From Pseudomonas sp. sp1636 (GTDB taxonomy: Bacteria; Pseudomonadota; Gammaproteobacteria; Pseudomonadales; Pseudomonadaceae), in NCBI RefSeq assembly GCF_030376615.1, contig NZ_JARRAB010000013.1, positions 79,591-143,590 of the forward strand: a stretch of 64,000 nucleotides of DNA, in the 5' to 3' direction. The translations under genes were made by a program, and so were the position numbers. The notes under the pieces were generated by a model. That model was not told where the DNA came from and did not search any database. It worked only from the letters and a program-made list of their open reading frames with translations. Shown here piece after piece: positions 8,219-15,384 of the stretch (position 1 is its first letter; each line of letters begins with the position of its first letter).

Positions 8219-9250
8219 ATGACCACAGCAGTCAAACAACGCAAACTCACCGTCGCCCGCGCCATGGCCGAGGCGGTGGCCCAGGAAATGCGCCTCGATC
8301 CCCGCGTGTTCGTGATGGGCGAGGACATCGGCCCGCTCGGCGGGGTATTCGGCAACACCCGCGGCCTGCATGAAGAATTCGGCGGTGCGCGGGTACGCGA
8401 CACGCCGATCTCCGAGACCGCCTTTATCGGCGCCGCGGTGGGCGCGGCCTCCGATGGCATGCGCCCGATCGTCGAGCTGATGTTCGTCGACTTCTTCGGC
8501 GTGTGCATGGACGCCATCTACAATCTGATGGCGAAGAACACCTACTTCTCCGGCGGCAAGGTCAGGGTGCCGATGGTGCTGATGGCCTCCACCGGCGCCG
8601 GCTATTCCGATGCCGGCCAGCACTCGCAGTGCCTGTACGCCACCTTCGCCCACCTGCCGGGGATGAAGGTGGTGGTGCCGAGCAACGCCTATGACGCCAA
8701 GGGCCTGATGACCGCGGCGATCCGCGACGACAACCCGGTGATCTTCCTGTTCCACAAGGCCCTGCAGGGCATGGGCTGGCTGGGCACCGAGAAAGGCGCC
8801 ACGGTGGCGGTACCGGAGGAACCCTACTGCCTGGAGATCGGCAAGGCCAAGACCCTGCGCGAGGGCACGGATGTGTCCATCGTCAGCCTCGGCGTCGGCG
8901 TGCACCACGCCCTGCGCGCGGCCCAGCAGCTGGCACAGGACGGCGTCAGCGCCGAGGTCATCGACCTGCGCAGCCTGGTACCTCTGGACCGCGACCACGT
9001 GATCGCCTCGGTGCGCAAGACCGGCCGGCTGATCGTGGTCGACGAGGACTATCACAGCTTCGGCGTCAGCGGCGAGATCATCGCCAGCGTGGTCGAGCAC
9101 GACATCGGCATGCTCAAGGCGCGGCCGCAGCGGGTGGCCTTCCCGGACATCCCAATCCCCTTCACCCCGGTCATGGAGCAATGGGCCCTACCCAATGCCG
9201 AGAAGATTGTGGCCGCTTACCAACAGATGCACGAGGAACACAACCGATGA
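8219..9250 (+). CDS. acoB: Acetoin dehydrogenase-like E1 beta subunit
   Basis: A 343-residue transketolase-like subunit (pyrimidine-binding and C-terminal domains) with an N-terminus TVARAMAEAVAQEM and a GEDIG motif near residue 35, as in acetoin and pyruvate E1 beta proteins. It pairs with the E1 alpha encoded at 6068. AGGAGA precedes the ATG at 8219. The stop overlaps the next start codon (ATGA, 9247-9250), indicating translational coupling to the lipoyl protein. Confidence 0.9.
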   Translation: MTTAVKQRKLTVARAMAEAVAQEMRLDPRVFVMGEDIGPLGGVFGNTRGLHEEFGGARVRDTPISETAFIGAAVGAASDGMRPIVELMFVDFFGVCMDAIYNLMAKNTYFSGGKVRVPMVLMASTGAGYSDAGQHSQCLYATFAHLPGMKVVVPSNAYDAKGLMTAAIRDDNPVIFLFHKALQGMGWLGTEKGATVAVPEEPYCLEIGKAKTLREGTDVSIVSLGVGVHHALRAAQQLAQDGVSAEVIDLRSLVPLDRDHVIASVRKTGRLIVVDEDYHSFGVSGEIIASVVEHDIGMLKARPQRVAFPDIPIPFTPVMEQWALPNAEKIVAAYQQMHEEHNR

Positions 9251-9480
9251 GTACTCCCATCCTGATTGCCGACGATCTCTGGGACGGCGACGCCGAAGCG
9301 GTGATCACCTCTTGGCTGGTCAGCGACGGCGCCGAGGTCGGCCAGGGCGACCTGGTCGCCGAGATCATGTCCGAGAAGGCCCAGTTCGAGATCGAGGCGC
9401 CGGCCGCTGGCGTGCTGAAGATCCTCGAGGAAGAAGACGCGGTGATCGCCAAGGGCGCGACCATCGGCCGGGTGGAGTAG
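9247..9480 (+). CDS. Stand-alone lipoyl-domain protein (N-terminal half of a split E2)
   Basis: A 77-residue protein that is one complete biotinyl/lipoyl domain, with the lipoylated lysine expected at K44 in MSEKAQFE. It would carry acyl groups between E1 and the E2 catalytic protein encoded next. E2 enzymes normally join lipoyl, E1/E3-binding and catalytic domains in one chain. Here a TAG stop at 9478-9480 is followed after one codon by the ATG of the catalytic part in the same frame, and no subunit-binding domain is present. This may be a genuine two-protein E2 or the result of a nonsense mutation; the sequence alone does not decide. Confidence 0.9.
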   Translation: MSTPILIADDLWDGDAEAVITSWLVSDGAEVGQGDLVAEIMSEKAQFEIEAPAAGVLKILEEEDAVIAKGATIGRVE

Positions 9481-9483
9481 CCC

Positions 9484-10194
9484 ATGACTGCCATGACACA
9501 AACCGCGGATTGCCTGCCGGGCACGACTACAGTGCCGCTCAAGGGCATGCGCAAGATGATCGCGGCGAAGATGCACGAGAGCCTGCACAGTTCCGCCCAG
9601 CTCACCCACCACGCCGAGTGCGAACTGACCGCGCTGCAGGCGCGGCGCGCGCGCTTGAAGGCGGCCGGCAGTGCGGTGTCGTTGCAGGATCTATTGCTGC
9701 ACCAGATCGTCCAGACCCTGGGCGCGCACCCGAGCCTCAACGCCACCCTGCAGGACAACCAGATCACCCGCTATCAGGCGGTGCACCTGGGCCTGGCCAT
9801 CCCGCTGCCCGGTGACCTGCTGGTGGCGCCGGCGCTGTTCGACGCCGACCAGCTGGATGCCGAGCAACTGGCCGAGGCGCGCCGCGCCCTGGTCGACAAG
9901 GCCCAGGCCGGCAAGCTGTCGGTCAGGGAGCTGACCGGTGCGACCATCACGGTATCCAACCTGGGCCTGTCGCGGGTACGCTTCTTTACCCCTATCCTCA
10001 ATGTGCCGCAGGTGGCGATCATCGGCATCGGCGGCAGCCAGCGGCGCTTGCAGCGCGAGGCCGATGGCACCCTGGTGGAACGGGACTTCATGGGCTTGTC
10101 GCTGACCTTCGATCACCGTGCGGTGAACGGCGCGCCGGCGGCGGACTTTCTCGATGACCTGTGCCGGCGACTGGAAAACGAAGAGGTGACATGA
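9484..10194 (+). CDS. acoC: 2-oxoacid dehydrogenase E2 catalytic domain protein (acyltransferase)
   Basis: A 236-residue protein made almost wholly of the E2 acyltransferase core. It begins with PLKGMRKMIAAKM, a typical start of the catalytic domain. Near the end is DHRAVNGAPAADF with His211 as the catalytic histidine. The usual HxxxDG becomes HxxxNG because position 215 is Asn rather than Asp. It lacks lipoyl and peripheral-binding domains; the lipoyl domain is encoded by the preceding 77-codon gene. There is no alpha/beta-hydrolase region of the kind found in some AcoC proteins. It transfers the acyl group to CoA. A GTGGAG lies before the ATG, so independent initiation is possible. Confidence 0.87.
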   Translation: MTAMTQTADCLPGTTTVPLKGMRKMIAAKMHESLHSSAQLTHHAECELTALQARRARLKAAGSAVSLQDLLLHQIVQTLGAHPSLNATLQDNQITRYQAVHLGLAIPLPGDLLVAPALFDADQLDAEQLAEARRALVDKAQAGKLSVRELTGATITVSNLGLSRVRFFTPILNVPQVAIIGIGGSQRRLQREADGTLVERDFMGLSLTFDHRAVNGAPAADFLDDLCRRLENEEVT

Positions 10195-10904
10195 CAAGCA
10201 TACAGCGACTGCCGGTCGAAGCCGGTCTGGATGCGGAACGGCAGTTGTTGGATCGGGTGCATGGCGGCGCCCTCGACTGCGGCCTGCTGTTCTGGCGGCC
10301 GCTGGATGCCGCGCTGGTGATGCCGCGCCGACTCAACCGCCTGGACGGCTTCGCGGCTGCCGAGGCGGACTGTGCCGCGCAGGGCTGGCCGGTAGCCCTG
10401 CGCGACACCGGCGGCGAGCCGGTGCCGCAATCGGCGGCGGTGCTCAACGTGGCCCTGGCCTATGCCGTGCCAGCCAGCGACAACGAACAGAAACGCATCG
10501 AAACCGCCTACCTGCGCCTGTGCGAACCGCTGCGCGCCTGGCTTCGCGGCCTGGGCCTAGATCCCGGCCTGGGCGAAGTGGACGGCGCCTTCTGCGACGG
10601 CCGCTACAACGTCACCCTGGGTGGGCGCAAACTGGTCGGCACCGCGCAACGCTGGCGTCGCCGGCCGAGCGACGGGCGTCACGTGTGCCTGGCCCATGCC
10701 GCGGTGCTGCTGGAGAACCAGCGCCAGTCGATGGTCGAGGCGGTCAATACTTTCTATGCCGGCTGCGCACTGCCGAGCCGTTGCCGGGTCGCCAGCCATG
10801 TGGCGCTGGAGGAATTGCTCGAGGATGTCTGGCCGGCTACCGATGGCCTGCTGGGTTGCTACCGGCAGCAGTTTCAGACGATGGGATTGGTGCTGTCACC
10901 GTAG
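10191..10904 (+). CDS. Lipoate-protein ligase A-family protein
   Basis: A 237-residue protein of the lipoate ligase/octanoyltransferase fold. RDTGGEPVPQ near residue 71 corresponds to the RRSGGG-type loop, and GGRKLVGTAQRW holds the lysine that contacts lipoyl-AMP in LplA-like enzymes. It overlaps the E2 stop (ATGA at 10191-10194) and is the last gene of the operon. The obvious role is lipoylation of K44 of the operon's own lipoyl protein; that partnership is inferred from position. It is shorter than E. coli LplA, lacking the accessory C-terminal domain, so it may be a transferase or need a partner for activation. Confidence 0.8.
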   Translation: MTSIQRLPVEAGLDAERQLLDRVHGGALDCGLLFWRPLDAALVMPRRLNRLDGFAAAEADCAAQGWPVALRDTGGEPVPQSAAVLNVALAYAVPASDNEQKRIETAYLRLCEPLRAWLRGLGLDPGLGEVDGAFCDGRYNVTLGGRKLVGTAQRWRRRPSDGRHVCLAHAAVLLENQRQSMVEAVNTFYAGCALPSRCRVASHVALEELLEDVWPATDGLLGCYRQQFQTMGLVLSP

Positions 10905-10911
10905 AAGGCCC

Positions 10912-11073
10912 GGGCCGCACCCTACGGCCCCCTCACCCTAACTCTCTCTTAGCCGGCCGCCCCCCAAAAGGGCGAGGGGACTCATCAGCGTAAGCCCTGC
11001 AATCTGTAGGAGCGGTCCATGACCGCGAAAGTGTCTGGCCTCGCGTGGTTCGCGGGCATGGCCCGCTCCTACA
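10912..11073. repeat. Two Pseudomonas-type intergenic palindromic repeats
   Basis: The 240-bp gap after the ligase gene holds no gene. One repeat spans about 10929-10980 (CCCTCACCCTAACT arm, then GGGCGAGGGGA). A second REP-like palindrome has arms TGTAGGAGCGG at 11005-11015 and CCGCTCCTACA at 11063-11073. Such repeats are common between Pseudomonas operons; here they separate the convergent aco-like operon and its regulator and may act as mRNA ends. Confidence 0.75.
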
Positions 11074-11144
11074 AGGAATAGCTGCATACAACAGCTAACT
11101 GGTACATCGCCTAAAAAAACCCGCTCCGCGGCCAGGCCGGCGGC

Positions 11145-13109
11145 TCACTCCCATGCCTTCGGCGGCACTATGTTGTAGACCTTCATCCAGCGATAGATGG
11201 TCGGCCGCGACAGCGACAATTCGCGCGCCGCGGCGCTGACATTCCAGCGGTGCCGGCGCAGGGTTGCCTCGAGCTGCGCAGCCGGATCGGTGCTTAACGT
11301 ACGGGCCTGTTCTGCCGGCACTGGCAGACGCGGCCCCGGGCTGGGCAGGCACTGCTCGGGCAGGTCGTCGACGGTGATCTCGTCGCCTTCGCAGGTGGCC
11401 AGGGCGTACTGCAGCGCGTTGCGCAGTTCGCGGATATTGCCCGGCCAGGCATAGCCCAGCAGCGCACTCATGGCATCGCCGCGCAGGCGCGGCGGACGCT
11501 GGCGCTGCTCGCTCAACTCGATGAACAGCCGCTCGATCAGGTAACCCTTGTCGGCCCGCTCGCGCAGCGCCGGCAGTTTCAGGGTGGCGCCGTTGAGGCG
11601 GTAGTAGAGATCCTCGCGAAATTGTCCGGCCTCGATCATCTGGCGAATATCGCGGTGGCTGGCGGCGATCACCCGGATGTCCACCTTGATCGGCTTGTCC
11701 GCCCCCAGCGGCATCACTTCCTGCTCGGCCAGCACCCGCAGCAGGCGGGTCTGCAGGTGCAGCGGCATGTCGCCGATCTCGTCGAGGAACAGGCTGCCGC
11801 CATCGGCCTGCTGGATCAGCCCGCGCATGCCCTTGCCGCGCGCGCCGGTGAAGCTGCCCGGCTGGTAGCCGAACAGTTCGCTCTCGATCAGCGACTCGGG
11901 CATGGCCGCACAATTGATCGCGACGAAGGCGGCTTGGCTGCGATTACCGCTCTCATGCAGGGCACGGGCCAGGCGTTCCTTGCCGGTGCCGGTCTCGCCA
12001 TTGAGCAGGACGTTGAGTGGCTCGCTGCACAGGCGCTTGGCGCGGGCCAGCATCTTGCGCATCAAGGGGTCGTCGTCGGCCAACTCGTCCAGGGCGCAAC
12101 GTGGCAGCTCGCGACTGCTGGCCAGCGCCGGCGCAGATGCGCGGCGCGGCTCCATCAGGGCGGCGAAATACAGCGCATTCTGCCGATGGGTGCGGAAGGC
12201 GCGCACATGGTCGGCGCTGGCATAGGGAATATTGAAAACATCCTCCAGTTCGCAATCGAACAGCTGCTGCACGCCAATCTTGGGCGCCAGCGCGGAAGGC
12301 CGCAGCGGCAGCTCCAGGGCGCACTCGGCGAGCAGTCTCCGACCCGCGGTGTTGGCCGCCAGCAGGCTGCCATCCTCGGCCATCGCCAGCAGGTAATGAC
12401 GGTTGATCAGGACGAACTCGCGCGAGCTGTCCAGGCAGAGGATGTGGCTGTCGCGGTAGCGCCGAAGAAAATAGACGTCCTCGATCATCCGCGCGTACTG
12501 CTTGACCAGTTGCAGGGCAAAGGTCTGCGAGTCTTTCGAGGGCGGCGACTGCAGGGCGGAGATGTCCAGCACGGCAAGCAGTTGGCCCTGGGGGTTGAAG
12601 ATCGGCACCGCGGTGCAAGTGAGGCTGACATGGTGGGCGCTGAAGTGGTCATGGTGGTGACAGGTCAGGGCCTGCTGCTCCTTGATGCAGGTGCCCACCG
12701 CGCAAGTGCCGGCGTGATCCTCGCTCCAGTCGGCCCCCAGGTAGAGGCCGGTCTTGCGGTGCGCGGCCTTGTCGTCCGGGTCGCCGAGAAACTGCACGGT
12801 GATCCCGCGGTTGTCGGTGAGCAGCACCACATAGCCCAGCTCGGCGATATGCCGGTACAGCTGTTCGACGCCGGCGCGGGCCACGTTGATCAGTTCGTCG
12901 GCCTGATCCTGGTGATCGAGCAGCACCTGGCGCGGGACGAAACGCGGCGGAGCCGGCTTGGCCGGATCCAGGCCGTAGTCCTGGATGCAGCGTTGCCAGG
13001 AGCGCGAGATCAGCGGGTCGAAACCTTGCCCCAGCGGGGCCAGCGCAGGGTCGGCGGCATGGGACAGGACAGTGTCGATATGCACACTGCTGGGCCGGGT
13101 GATGCGCAT
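11145..13109 (-). CDS. acoR: AcoR-type sigma54-dependent transcriptional activator
   Basis: A 654-residue regulator. The N-terminal third has a GAF-type sensory region, then an AAA+ domain with Walker A GETGTGKE near residue 370 and the sigma54-contact loop GSFTGA near 418 (a variant of GAFTGA), and a C-terminal Fis helix-turn-helix (NVSAAARELSLSRPTIYRWM). The layout matches AcoR, the activator of acetoin catabolism. The ATG at 13109 has a strong GAGGAGG before it; the open frame upstream is not used. It points toward the operon it probably controls and is divergent from the VOC/porin genes. Both flanking transcription units have sigma54 promoters with shared TTACAG/CTGTAA sites. Confidence 0.92.
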   Translation of the reverse strand: MRITRPSSVHIDTVLSHAADPALAPLGQGFDPLISRSWQRCIQDYGLDPAKPAPPRFVPRQVLLDHQDQADELINVARAGVEQLYRHIAELGYVVLLTDNRGITVQFLGDPDDKAAHRKTGLYLGADWSEDHAGTCAVGTCIKEQQALTCHHHDHFSAHHVSLTCTAVPIFNPQGQLLAVLDISALQSPPSKDSQTFALQLVKQYARMIEDVYFLRRYRDSHILCLDSSREFVLINRHYLLAMAEDGSLLAANTAGRRLLAECALELPLRPSALAPKIGVQQLFDCELEDVFNIPYASADHVRAFRTHRQNALYFAALMEPRRASAPALASSRELPRCALDELADDDPLMRKMLARAKRLCSEPLNVLLNGETGTGKERLARALHESGNRSQAAFVAINCAAMPESLIESELFGYQPGSFTGARGKGMRGLIQQADGGSLFLDEIGDMPLHLQTRLLRVLAEQEVMPLGADKPIKVDIRVIAASHRDIRQMIEAGQFREDLYYRLNGATLKLPALRERADKGYLIERLFIELSEQRQRPPRLRGDAMSALLGYAWPGNIRELRNALQYALATCEGDEITVDDLPEQCLPSPGPRLPVPAEQARTLSTDPAAQLEATLRRHRWNVSAAARELSLSRPTIYRWMKVYNIVPPKAWE

Positions 13110-13255
13110 GCAACCTCCTCGGACGCGCGACCCACCCTGCTCAGGCAGCACGCGCTGACGATCTTGTTTTTGTTGCGCCCCGCCCGCTCGCTGGCAAGCC
13201 GGGCGCATCCGTCTGTGGATCAGAGTCTACTCCCCCAGCGCCGGCCCTGCGAAGC

Positions 13256-13291
13256 CTGTAATGCCTGTAACTACGGGCATTACAGCTGTAA
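13256..13291 (+). promoter_or_regulatory. Candidate upstream activator sites for the second sigma54 promoter
   Basis: CTGTAA occurs at 13256-13261, 13265-13270 and 13286-13291, and TTACAG at 13280-13285. The last two make a perfect 12-bp palindrome, TTACAGCTGTAA. A wider repeat, TGTAATGCC (13257-13265) with GGCATTACA (13276-13284), overlaps it. The cluster lies about 115-145 bp before the -24 element at 13404. The same hexamers precede the aco-like operon. Confidence 0.65.
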
Positions 13292-13401
13292 GCGGCGTGA
13301 CAGTCGGCGGCCTTGCTCTGGTTGCCGCAAGCCGATTCGACATCCGAAAAAAGCCATTGAAAATCAATCGCCTGCAGCCACAACCAAGAGCCGCAACGGG
13401 G

Positions 13402-13418
13402 TTGGCATGGGTTCTGCC
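13402..13418 (+). promoter_or_regulatory. Sigma54 promoter reading toward the VOC and porin genes
   Basis: TTGGCATGGGTTCTGCC has GG at 13404-13405 and GC at 13416-13417, 12 bp apart, with good -24 and -12 boxes. Expected start of transcription is near 13429. The 590-bp gap between acoR and the VOC gene is otherwise explained only by the activator sites and a possible small ORF. Confidence 0.75.
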
Positions 13419-13473
13419 ATCCAGTCGATGAGCCCGGCAACGGGCCCCCATAACAACAAGACGAGGATGCAGC

Positions 13474-13602
13474 ATGCCCGCCATCACCCCGATGCCTTTT
13501 ACCGATACCACTCGCAGCGCCGACAGCCAGCCCTGGCCATTGCTTTGCCGTCCCGGCTTGCCGCAGAGCCAGCAGGCGGTGCGGCGATCACCCCGCCGCT
13601 GA
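13474..13602 (+). CDS. Possible 42-residue leader ORF
   Basis: An ATG preceded by ACGAGGA at suitable spacing opens a 42-codon frame beginning MPAITPMPFTDTTRSADSQ and ending in an Arg-rich tail. It lies just after the predicted sigma54 start and before the VOC gene. I recognise no family. It could be a leader peptide, a small protein, or chance. Confidence 0.3.
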   Translation: MPAITPMPFTDTTRSADSQPWPLLCRPGLPQSQQAVRRSPRR

Positions 13603-13699
13603 CCGCTGCCCACTTCCCACTGTCCCAGTCGACCGACATTGCAGGCGCGCAAGCCTGCGGCGGGCGACCGTTTGCCCATCCTGTACCAGGAGTATCGCC

Positions 13700-14311
13700 A
13701 TGACTTTCCAAGCAGCAACCCAGCTGTTGCGCCGTTTCCTCCTCACTCTCGCCGCTGCCGCGCTGTCGCCATTGGCCCTGGCCGGTGGACTTCCCGGCGT
13801 GCAAGGGCTGCAGCACATCGGCATCACCGCCCCCAGCCTGCGCCAGGCGACGGATTTCTTCGTCGAGGTGCTCGGCTGCGAGCCCTACTTCACCTTCGGC
13901 GAGTTCAAGTTCGCCGACGACTGGATGGAGCGCCACCTCAACGTGCATCCGCGCGCCGCGATCAAGGACTTCCAGATGGTTCGCTGCGGCAACGGCACCA
14001 ACCTGGAAATCTTCGAGTACAGCGCGCCGGATCAGAACCGCCGGCTGCCGCGCAACAGCGACATCGGCGGCCACCATCTGGCGTTCTACGTGGACGACAT
14101 GGACGCGGCGGTCGCCTACCTGAAGTCGCAGCAGGTGCGGGTGCTCGATACGCCCAGCACCTTCCGCGAAGGCCCGGCAGCCGGCCTGACCTGGGTGTAC
14201 TTCCTGGCGCCCTGGGGCCTGCAGCTGGAGCTGGTGAGTTTTCCGCGCGGAATGCAGTACGAGCAGGGGCTGGATCGACTGCTGTGGGACCCACGCCAGC
14301 CGCAGCAATAG
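13700..14311 (+). CDS. Exported VOC (glyoxalase/dioxygenase-fold) protein
   Basis: A 203-residue protein with a Sec-type signal peptide (basic start, hydrophobic core, cleavage near ALAGG at about 31) followed by one vicinal-oxygen-chelate domain. Potential metal ligands appear in the expected order: His in QHIGI, Glu in LEIFEY, His in GHHLAFYV and Glu in QLELVSF. VOC enzymes are usually cytosolic, so an exported one suggests action on a substrate in the periplasm. It is the first full-length gene after the sigma54 promoter at 13402 and is followed by an outer-membrane channel gene. The reaction is unknown. CAGGAG precedes the ATG. Confidence 0.82.
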   Translation: MTFQAATQLLRRFLLTLAAAALSPLALAGGLPGVQGLQHIGITAPSLRQATDFFVEVLGCEPYFTFGEFKFADDWMERHLNVHPRAAIKDFQMVRCGNGTNLEIFEYSAPDQNRRLPRNSDIGGHHLAFYVDDMDAAVAYLKSQQVRVLDTPSTFREGPAAGLTWVYFLAPWGLQLELVSFPRGMQYEQGLDRLLWDPRQPQQ

Positions 14312-14378
14312 TCCCGCCAGCCCAGCTGTCGACGAGAAATGCACCGCTCAAATCAAACAAGAAAAACGAGGAGGCAAG

Positions 14379-15311
14379 ATGCTGCCAAATACGCCAATGC
14401 CGCTACGCCCTGGCGCTCGGCAAGTCGATGCGAAAGTGTGGATAGTGCTGTGGGGATTGCTGCTGTTGGGCGCGCTGCTGTCCTGGGGCAGGCCGGCCCA
14501 AGCCCTGGATCTGGATGCCGGCGACTACGTGCCGGCTGCCGCCGACACCACCCTGGGGCTGCTCTACCTGCAGTACGCGGAGCGCGACCATCTCTATCGG
14601 GACGGCGACCAGCAGGCCGGTTCGACCGGGCTGGATTCGCAGATCGGCATCCTGCGGCTGGTGCACTACACCGACCTGGGTGGCTACCGCATCGCACCGC
14701 AGATCCTGCTGCCATTCGGCCGCCTCGACGGGCGTCACGATGGCGGCGCACTGGGCGACAGCAGCGGCCTGGCCGACCCGATCCTGGCGATGCCGATCTG
14801 GCTGCTCAACCAGCCGGAGCGGCGGCGCTTCTTCGGCATCACGCCCTACCTGTTCCTCCCGCTCGGCAGCTACGACCACGAGCGGGCGCTGAACCTCGGC
14901 GAGAATCGCTGGAAGTTCAATCTGCAGGCCGGCTATGTCACCGGGCTCGGCGCCAAGCTGGCGCTGGATCTGGCGGCCGACGTGACCTTCTACGGGCGCA
15001 ACCACAGCTACGGCGCGCACAAGTGGACCCATCGACAGAAACCCAGCTACCAGTACCAGGGCTTTCTGCGCTATCCGCTGCGCGACAACCTCGACCTGCG
15101 CGTCGGCCTGTCGCACCAGAGCGGCGGCGAGAACCGCATGGAGCAGAGCTGGCTGGACGACAGCCAACGCAGCAGCAAGTGGTCGGCGGGCTTCGCCTGG
15201 TTCTTCCTGCCCGACACCCAACTGGCGGCCACTGTCGGCCGGGACATCGCAGTGGAACACGGCTTTCGCGAAGACAGCCGGCTGAATATCCGGCTGCTCC
15301 AGGTGTTCTGA
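14379..15311 (+). CDS. Outer-membrane channel of the phenol/MetA-degradation family
   Basis: A 310-residue protein with an N-terminal hydrophobic segment (about residues 20-42, ending AQALDLDAGDY) and a beta-barrel-like body ending in Phe (LLQVF), as in outer-membrane proteins. Phrases such as QILLPFGRLDG, ITPYLFLPLGSYD and RVGLSHQSGG are typical of the Phenol_MetA_deg family, whose genes sit in clusters for degradation of hydrophobic or aromatic compounds. GAGGAGG precedes the ATG. It follows the VOC gene by 67 bp and should share the sigma54 promoter, implying uptake of the inducing substrate. The substrate is not known. Confidence 0.85.
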   Translation: MLPNTPMPLRPGARQVDAKVWIVLWGLLLLGALLSWGRPAQALDLDAGDYVPAAADTTLGLLYLQYAERDHLYRDGDQQAGSTGLDSQIGILRLVHYTDLGGYRIAPQILLPFGRLDGRHDGGALGDSSGLADPILAMPIWLLNQPERRRFFGITPYLFLPLGSYDHERALNLGENRWKFNLQAGYVTGLGAKLALDLAADVTFYGRNHSYGAHKWTHRQKPSYQYQGFLRYPLRDNLDLRVGLSHQSGGENRMEQSWLDDSQRSSKWSAGFAWFFLPDTQLAATVGRDIAVEHGFREDSRLNIRLLQVF

Positions 15312-15384
15312 GAGGCGCCGGGTTCGGCGGCCGGCGCGAGGCCGATGCGGTCGCCGGCCGCTCAGGAGCGAAGCGCCATCCCGC

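Noticed and set aside
9478..9480. Read-through or recoding of the TAG between lipoyl and E2 genes
   Set aside because: Not claimed as fact: a ribosome site and ATG follow immediately, so independent initiation is simpler. The point is kept as part of the split-E2 finding.
11622..13703. A 693-codon plus-strand frame across acoR
   Set aside because: Antisense to the sigma54 activator, with shadow-type composition and no ribosome site or motif.
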